A stretch of 64,000 bases of DNA from MFD04580-c1 sp963702995 (GTDB lineage: Bacteria > Planctomycetota > Phycisphaerae > Tepidisphaerales > Tepidisphaeraceae), in contig OY969783.1 in assembly GCA_963702995.1 (NCBI GenBank), positions 1,736,001-1,800,000 of the forward strand, in the 5' to 3' direction. The first letter of the stretch is position 1. Each line of letters opens with the position of its first letter. Below the pieces are notes generated by a model. It ran no database searches. It saw only the letters and a list, made by a program, of their open reading frames with translations, and was not told the origin of the DNA. The translations under genes were made by a program, and so were the position numbers. Shown here in pieces: positions 58,048 through 64,000 of this stretch.

Positions 58048-59345
58048 CTATCGGCCGGCGCATTGCATGGCCAGGATCGAGACGTCATCCCGTTGGCGCC
58101 GGCCCCCTGCCATTCGCGGAGCCGCTCCAGCAGCAGCGCGATGCTCCCCGTCAGGTTCATCGCTCGGCCTTCGCGCAGCGCGTCAAGCATCCGATCGTCG
58201 CCGAAGAGGTCATGCTCCGGGTTCATCGTCTCGGTCACGCCATCGGAGTACAGGTAGACGCGGTCCCCGGGCTTTAGCAGCACTGCTTTCTGCTCGTAGA
58301 CAACGGTCGGGTTCACACCGATCGGGACGCCCGACCCAGGCAGGATCGTCGCCGTCCCGCCATCGCCGGAGAGAACCACCGGGCCGGGGTGGCCGGCGGA
58401 GATGTAGGTCATCTTCCGCGCCCGGACATCGACCACGGCGTAAAAGAGCGTCATGAACTGCTGAACGTCAGCGTCCCACGTGAATCGCTCGTTCAGCAGG
58501 GCCCCCACCGTGGCGGGGGCGACCGGCTCGAGCACGCCGCCCTCTCCGGCCCGCAGCAGCAGCGAATCAGCCCCGTCGGCGACGGACAGGATTCGGGACG
58601 CCGCGACCGCCATCAACGATGACGCCACGCCATGCCCGCTCACATCCAGCACGAACATCCCGACATGGTTCGGGCCCAGGGGAAAGACGCTCAGCGAGTC
58701 GCCGGCTAACTCCTCACACGGGAGGAATGACCAGGTGAACTCCAATCCCGGCACGGTCGGCGCCACGGTCGGGAGGAAGGCCAGTTGCACCTTGGCGGCC
58801 GCCTCCAGTTCAGCCCGGGCGCGGTCGGCGGCAAAGCGCATCTGCTGGTTTGCCGCCTCCAACTCCTCGTTCCGCAGACTCAGCGAATGCTCCAGGTCAA
58901 GGATGCGCTCCACCGATCGCTTGAGCTGAAGCTGCGTCCGAACCCGGGCCATCACGACCTGGAAGTCGAGCGGCTTGGTGACATAGTCGCTGGCGCCAAG
59001 CTCGAACGCGTGGACCAGGTCGTCGCTCTGGTCCTTCGCGGTCGCCATGATGACGGGCAACTCGGTCGCCGGCTTTGTCTTTCGGATGTAACTGAGGGCT
59101 TCCAGCCCTCCCATTCCGGGCATCATCACGTCGAGCAGGACCAGGTCGTAAGGCTCGTCCGAGATGCGCCGCAGCGCCTCGGCCCCATCGGCCGCCATCT
59201 GCACGGCGTAGCCTTGCCGGGCCAGCCTGCGCGACAACACCTCACGATTGGACAGGTCATCATCGACGACGAGGATCGACCCCAGCGACGCGGGGCGGGC
59301 GGCGCCGTCGGGCGCGGATTGACGGGATGTGACGGGTTCATCCAT
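58048..59345 (-). CDS. Receiver-PP2C (RsbU/SpoIIE-type) phosphatase (frameshift near end)
   Basis: Receiver domain (LVVDDDLSNREVLSRRL, Asp in LVLLDVMMPGMGG, Lys in VTKPLD), a coiled coil (LSLRNEELEAANQQMRFAAD), then a PP2C-like phosphatase: LPTVAPTVPGLEFTWSFLPC, VLDVSGHGVASSLMAV (metal Asp), YISAGHPGPVVLSG, DRVYLYSDGVTE. An extra base near 58086 shifts the last residues; the expected DDVSILAMQ end is restored in the other frame with stop 58048-58050. About 431 residues. Such proteins dephosphorylate anti-sigma antagonists in stress signalling. Last gene of a leftward operon. Confidence 0.85.
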
Positions 59346-59417
59346 GCGCGCGGCTCAAACATCGGGTTCAACTGTCCGACGCTGCTCCGCCCTGCGACGG
59401 GCGGCCGGCATCCTTGG

Positions 59418-59792
59418 TCAAACCCCTTTTTCGTGAAGCAGCGTTTCGATCTGCGCCAGCAGCTTGGGGAAGTCGATCGGCTTGGTATGGTAATCGGCGC
59501 AGCCGGCTTGCAGCGCGTGCTCGCGGTCGCCGGTCATCGCGTGGGCGGTCAGCGCGATGACCGGCACGTTGGCGATGTCGGGCTCGGCCTTGATCTGGCG
59601 CGTGGCCTCCCATCCGTCCACTTCAGGCATGTTCATGTCCATCAGGACGAGGTCAGGCTTTTCCGCCTTCGCCGCCGCCACACCCAGCTTGCCGTCGGCC
59701 GCCAGCAACACCTCGAACCCGCGCCGTTGCAACCGGCGCGAGAGTGAGTCGCGATTCTCCTCGTTGTCCTCGACGACCAGGATTCTCGGCAT
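59418..59792 (-). CDS. CheY-like single-domain receiver
   Basis: 124 residues from MPRILVVEDNEENRDSL; Asp in LVLMDMNMPEVDGWEA, ALTAHAM, Lys in HTKPIDF. No output domain, so it passes phosphoryl groups or binds a partner. The ATG at 59792 is used; a TTG two codons earlier would overlap the kinase stop. It lies 2 bp after the hybrid kinase and 72 bp before the RsbU-like gene. Confidence 0.85.
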   Translation of the reverse strand: MPRILVVEDNEENRDSLSRRLQRRGFEVLLAADGKLGVAAAKAEKPDLVLMDMNMPEVDGWEATRQIKAEPDIANVPVIALTAHAMTGDREHALQAGCADYHTKPIDFPKLLAQIETLLHEKGV

Positions 59793-59794
59793 GA

Positions 59795-62733
59795 TCAAGA
59801 CCTTTCCGCGTTACCCGAACTGGACGGGGCGGCCGCTCCCTCCGGGGCCGTCCCGTCCCCGCCGCTGATCGGCCCAACGCTCGGCGTGGCACCGGCGACA
59901 TCGGCGGCCGGGGTATCGTCGCCGAGCGTCTTGCCCGCTTCCGATTCCCCGGGCAATCGTTCGCCCGGTAGCGGCTGCCCGGGCACCGCGACACCGGCCG
60001 CACTTTCCGGCGTTGAATCACCGGACGTAGCGGCGGTTATCGCCCGCCCCGCGGAACCGGGCTCATCGGCCGCACCGGCTGGCTTGCGGGCGCACTGGGC
60101 GACGATCTTCCGGACCTCTTTCAGTAGCGCATGGCGACTATAAGCTCCCTTTTGCAAAACGCGCTCCACCGTCCCACGCAGCATGTCGCGCTCGCCCGGC
60201 GTGAGGTCCTTGGACGTGAGCACCACGACCGGGATCGACTGCCATGCCTCCACGCGCCGAAGCTCCACGAGGAACTCGAACCCGTCCATCGTCGGCATCA
60301 TCAGGTCGAGCAGGATCAGCGCCGGCACCTCCTGAGAACTTTCTGCAGCGCGACGCGGCCGTTGTCGGCCTCCGTCACCGCCCACCCTTGCCGCTCCAGC
60401 GCCCGATGCAGGACCTGACGCGTGGTGTCGTCATCATCCACAATCAAGACCGCGTTGGGGCCGTTGGCCGGCCGATACTTGCGGAGAATATAGGTGAGGC
60501 GATCGCGGTCGATCGGCTTGGCGAGGTATTCGGCCGCCCCCAGGAGATAGCCCATCTCCTTGTTGTTCATGATCGTCAGCATCACCACGGGGATCTCGGC
60601 GGTGACCGTGTCTTCCTTCAGCCGCGTGAGCACGGTCCATCCGTCCACCTTCGGCATGAGGACGTCGAGGAAGATCAGGTCCGGGCGGAGCGTCTTGGCG
60701 AGCCGCAACCCTTCGTCCCCGTCGCCGGCGGTGATGGCGCGGATGCCCTCGGCCGCAAGCGACCGCGACATCAGGTCGCGGACGGACTCTTCGTCGTCAA
60801 TGACGAGGACGGTCACACCCCCCTCCACCGCGCCGGCGCCAGGTTCGGCGGCCGGCGGCGGCGCGGGCTTGGCGACTTTCGCCGGCAACTCGACCGTGAA
60901 CGCCGATCCCTTCCCCGCCTCGCTCTGGACAACGATCTCGCCCCCCATCATCTCGCAGAACCGCTTGCTGATCGTGAGCCCCAGGCCGGTGCCGCCGTAT
61001 TTCCGGGTCGTCGAGGCGTCTGCCTGTGTGAACGGTTGGAAGAGCTTTTCGAGTTGCCGATCGGTCATGCCGATCCCGGTATCCGAAATCTTGAGGTAGA
61101 ACCTCTCGCCGGAAGGCCCCATCTCCCGTCGGGCCTCCAGGCTGACGGTCCCGCGGTGGGTGAACTTCGCCGCGTTGGACAGGAGGTTGAAGAGCACCTG
61201 CCGAAGCTTGGTCAGGTCCGCGTGCATCTCCCCCAGCCCCTCGGGGACGTTCAGCTCCAGCCGGTTCTCGTTCTTCTGGATCAGCGGCTCCACGGTCGCG
61301 GCGACATCGTTGATCATTGACGCGACGTCGAACGTCTCCAGGTAGAGCTCCATCTTCCCCGCTTCGATCTTGGACAGGTCCAGCACGCCGTTGACCAGCG
61401 CGAGCAGGTGCTTCCCACCCGCCCGAATCTTGTCCAGATCGGGGATGAAGCTCTGGACGCCGCGATCCTCCGCCTCCTCCTGCAACAGCTCGCTGTACAT
61501 GATCACGGCGTTGAGCGGGGTCCGGAGCTCGTGGCTCATGTTCGCCAGGAATTGGCTCTTCGCGTGGTTCGCCGCCTCCGCCTGGGCCTTGGCCAGCTCA
61601 GCCTCTTCGGTCGCCCGCTTCAGCGCCTCCTCGGCTGATTTCCGAAGCGTGATGTCGGCGAAGGTCACGACCGCCCCCTCCACCGCCCCTTCATTGCGGA
61701 TGGGGTTGGCCGAATATTCCACCGGGAACGATGTCCCGTCGGCCCGCCAGAAGACCTCATTGTCAACCCGACAGCCGCGGCCCGTCTGGTAGGTCTTGCA
61801 GATGGGGCACTGATCGGCCGGGTAAGGCGTGCCGTCCGGCCGTGTGTGGTGCGTCGATGCGTGCATGTGGCGGCCGACGAGCGTCTCCGGCTTGGCCGCC
61901 AGCAGCCGCGCGCCGGCCACGTTGATGAACGTGCAATGGCCGTTCAGGTCGATCCCGTAGATCCCTTCGCCCGTCGATTCGACCAGCAGGCGGTTGTAGT
62001 TCGCCAAACGGTTTTGCTCGCGTGCCGCGAGCGCTCGAACATGCTCGTCGCGGCGAAGCAGGATGTACGCGACAATGACGAGGATCGTCGCCGTCAGAGT
62101 CGCCAGCATCGTCGTCGCGATGGCGGTGTGAAAGCTGGCGCGGGAGCGGTCCGTTCGCTCTTCCAGAAGCCGGGTTTCCTCCCCTCGCATCGAGTCGATG
62201 ATCGAGCGAATCCTGTCCATCGATTCGCGGCTCAGGGCCAGCGCGTCGTGGCCGACGATCGCCGAGTCCTTCCGCAGCCCGATCTCCGCCTCCATCACCA
62301 GCGAGACCTTGTCGATCGCGGCACGAAGGTCGGTTGCGCGGGCGACCTGGACGGGGTTATCGGCGGTGGCGACAGCCAGGCGATCCGCGGCGTCGGCCGC
62401 CCCTTTCAGCGCCGCGTGGTAAGGCGCGAGCCGGGTGGGATCCCCCGTTAGCAGGTACCCCCGTTCCGCGGTCGATGCATCGGCGACGCCCGCATACGCG
62501 CCCGCGACGTCGGTCAGCACGCTCTGCGTATGATGAACCCACTGGTCGATCTCGGCGAGCTGGTTGATGTTGTGATACGAAACCCACGCGTTGGCGATCA
62601 AAACAGCCAGCGCAAGAATCACCCCCGGCGTGCCAATGTTCCGAGACGACTTTGAAATTGCCTGAAAATGGTCCACCTTCTCGCTGGGGGGCTCGACTTG
62701 CCCTGGCTCATCATGCGGGCGCGACGGCGACAT
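59795..62733 (-). CDS. Hybrid sensor histidine kinase, CHASE3-PAS-HisKA-HATPase-REC-REC (frameshift)
   Basis: About 980 residues with a break near 60340. Order: transmembrane (GVILALAVLIANAWVSYHNI), CHASE3-like periplasmic domain, second transmembrane segment (IATTMLATLTATILVIVAYI), PAS (LVESTGEGIYGIDLNGHCTF, with CPICKTYQTGRGC inside), HisKA (LANMSHELRTPLNAVIMYSE), HATPase (ISDTGIGM, KYGGTGLGLTISKRFCEMMG), receiver 1 (LIFLDVLMPKVDGW), receiver 2 (DLMMPTMDGFEFLV, after the break), then an Ala/Pro/Gly tail. The start overlaps the transporter-like gene by 23 bp. It probably phosphorylates the two receivers downstream. Confidence 0.88.
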
Positions 62734-64000
62734 CGATCAAAGGCGCTGCGGCCGGCGCCGCGATCGCAGGCGCCGGGCAGTCAACCGATAACAGGGACAA
62801 GATCTGCGTGCGGCTCTGGGTGACCGACGTCGTCACGTAACTCGCCCCGGCCGATCGCAGCCGGATCAGAAGCCGGTCAAAATCTCGTGCTTTCCCGAAG
62901 TAGCCCACGACGATCTTCAGGTCCGCGTGGCGATTTCGCAGACGCCGGCACAGGTGCCGCGCCTGCGCCAGACCGCCCGGCGGAAGGACGGCGACAAAGA
63001 CCAGCGCCGGCCGATCCCGCTCGACCCGCGCCTCGACGTCGGCCGGGAGCATTCGCGTCGAAATCATCTCCAGGCACGCCCCCTCGCCCGGCGTGACCGC
63101 CGCCAGCATCGCAATTGCAAGCTCTTCCGACCGATGGTGCGCCGCGCACCCCAGCACGAGCGGCCCGCCGACCCCCGCTGAAGGCGCCGGGGTCGCCACC
63201 GTGCCGCCCAGCTTGCCCGCCAAATGCTCGACCACCTTGGCCGTCGAATCGAAGATGAACGCCTCGTCCGACGCCGTGAGGCCTGATCGGGCGCGGTCCC
63301 GCCGCGCCAGGCGAAGCGCGGGCAGTAGAACGTCGTCCGGCACCCGATCAGCCCCCGCCAACCGCGCGTAATCGTCGGCGACGGTTTTTGCTTCTTCCGG
63401 GTCCCCCGCCAGCAGCCGCTGATAATACGACACCGAAGGCGCCAGCGCCGGCTGATCCCCCAGCAGCAGCGAAAGGAACCGAAGCCGCGGGACGTGCTGG
63501 CCAAGAACGACCATGCAGACAGTAAGGGGCGTGGAAAGCACCAGCCCGATCGGCCCCCACACCCACGTCCAGAAGACGGCCGCCACCAGCAGCGCGACCG
63601 GCGTCACCCCCGTGCTATGGCCGAAGACCAGCGGCTCGACGACGTTAGACGTCACCGCGTCCAGGACGAAGAAAACGCCCAAGACGGTCAGCGGCTGCGC
63701 CCAGTTCGGTGAGATGGCGAAGCTGACGACCACCGGCATGGCGGCCGCTACCCACGCCCCCACATACGGAACGAACCGCAGGATGACCGTCAGAAACCCC
63801 CACAGAAACCAGTACGGCACCCCAAGCAACAAAAGCACGATGCCGAACAACGCCCCAAACGCTGAATTGAGCAACAACTGCATCAGCAGGAATTTGCTAA
63901 GACGCTCCGCCGACCCGACCAGCACCCGCGTCGTCCCCGTCAGGCGGCCGTGCCCCAGCAGCCCGATCACCCGGTTGCGCAAATCCTCCCGCTGAATCAG
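62711..64000 (-). CDS. AI-2E-family transporter with C-terminal cytosolic domain (5' end outside window)
   Basis: The frame is open to the window edge, so the N-terminus is missing. Visible: the end of the AI-2E (YdiK/PerM-type) domain with hydrophobic segments (FGALFGIVLLLLGVPYWFLW, VILRFVPYVGAWVAAAMPVV, PIGLVLSTPLTVCMVVLGQH) and EDLRNRVIGLLG near the edge, the usual segment before the membrane core. A soluble extension of about 230 residues follows, including GPLVLGCAAHHRSEELAIAM and LCRRLRNRHADLKIVVGYFG, a pattern like B12-binding-type sensor domains without the metal-binding His loop verified. Overlaps the hybrid kinase start by 23 bp. Confidence 0.8.
   Translation of the reverse strand: MIQREDLRNRVIGLLGHGRLTGTTRVLVGSAERLSKFLLMQLLLNSAFGALFGIVLLLLGVPYWFLWGFLTVILRFVPYVGAWVAAAMPVVVSFAISPNWAQPLTVLGVFFVLDAVTSNVVEPLVFGHSTGVTPVALLVAAVFWTWVWGPIGLVLSTPLTVCMVVLGQHVPRLRFLSLLLGDQPALAPSVSYYQRLLAGDPEEAKTVADDYARLAGADRVPDDVLLPALRLARRDRARSGLTASDEAFIFDSTAKVVEHLAGKLGGTVATPAPSAGVGGPLVLGCAAHHRSEELAIAMLAAVTPGEGACLEMISTRMLPADVEARVERDRPALVFVAVLPPGGLAQARHLCRRLRNRHADLKIVVGYFGKARDFDRLLIRLRSAGASYVTTSVTQSRTQILSLLSVDCPAPAIAAPAAAPLIDVAVAPA

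Overview
The window looks like a chromosomal piece of a high-GC planctomycete, most likely Phycisphaerae/Tepidisphaerales. This is inferred from gene content: a UdgX-type glycosylase linked to a helix-hairpin-helix radical SAM protein, a small protein ending in the CPTCGYDVR...CPECG zinc ribbon common in this phylum, Thr-Gln-Pro-rich exported proteins, many genes without a Shine-Dalgarno site, and dispersed GAGCCGCG...GGAGCGG repeats. No rRNA or tRNA gene was seen.

Left host flank (1-13.1 kb): homoserine dehydrogenase (hom), a frameshifted secretin-like protein, S-adenosylmethionine synthetase (metK) with a clear terminator, two small unknown genes, the rplM-rpsI ribosomal pair, a 221-bp MITE-like element, the udgX/radical SAM pair, a Gly/Pro/Arg-rich protein and a zinc-ribbon membrane protein.

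Prophage-like island (about 13.6-43.6 kb): nearly all genes point rightward. A strong sigma-70-like promoter precedes a SLOG-family protein. Then come small membrane and lipoprotein genes, a clan GH-A-like glycosidase candidate, a Mu gp36-like head protein, small and large terminase, a Mu-type portal, a GNAT acetyltransferase, a prohead-protease-like protein with a polymorphic toxin-like tail, immunity-like genes, a 5'-truncated second toxin cassette with its own immunity gene, a further immunity-like gene, scaffold, decoration protein, lambda gpE-like major capsid protein, tail tube, tail assembly chaperone, tail proteins and a long fibre. An ISKra4-type element with a 9-bp target duplication has cut the C-terminal (T) part of the tail chaperone. 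No integrase, replication module or long tape measure gene is seen, so the island is probably a defective or satellite-like prophage.

Right host flank (43.7-64 kb): a FixL/FixJ-like pair with a very large multi-PAS kinase, a second copy of the MITE-like element, a small lipoprotein, a phytanoyl-CoA dioxygenase-family protein, a SirB1-type protein, carB with lineage-specific insertions, a lipoprotein with two polysaccharide-export-like repeats, and a leftward operon of AI-2E-family transporter, hybrid histidine kinase, CheY-like receiver and RsbU-like phosphatase.

Many genes, mainly phage genes and the fast-evolving kinases, carry single-base frameshifts, while conserved core genes carry none. 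The reading frames on both sides of each break remain well preserved, so many breaks may be consensus errors rather than decay. Frameshifted genes are annotated as one feature, with the approximate break position given.
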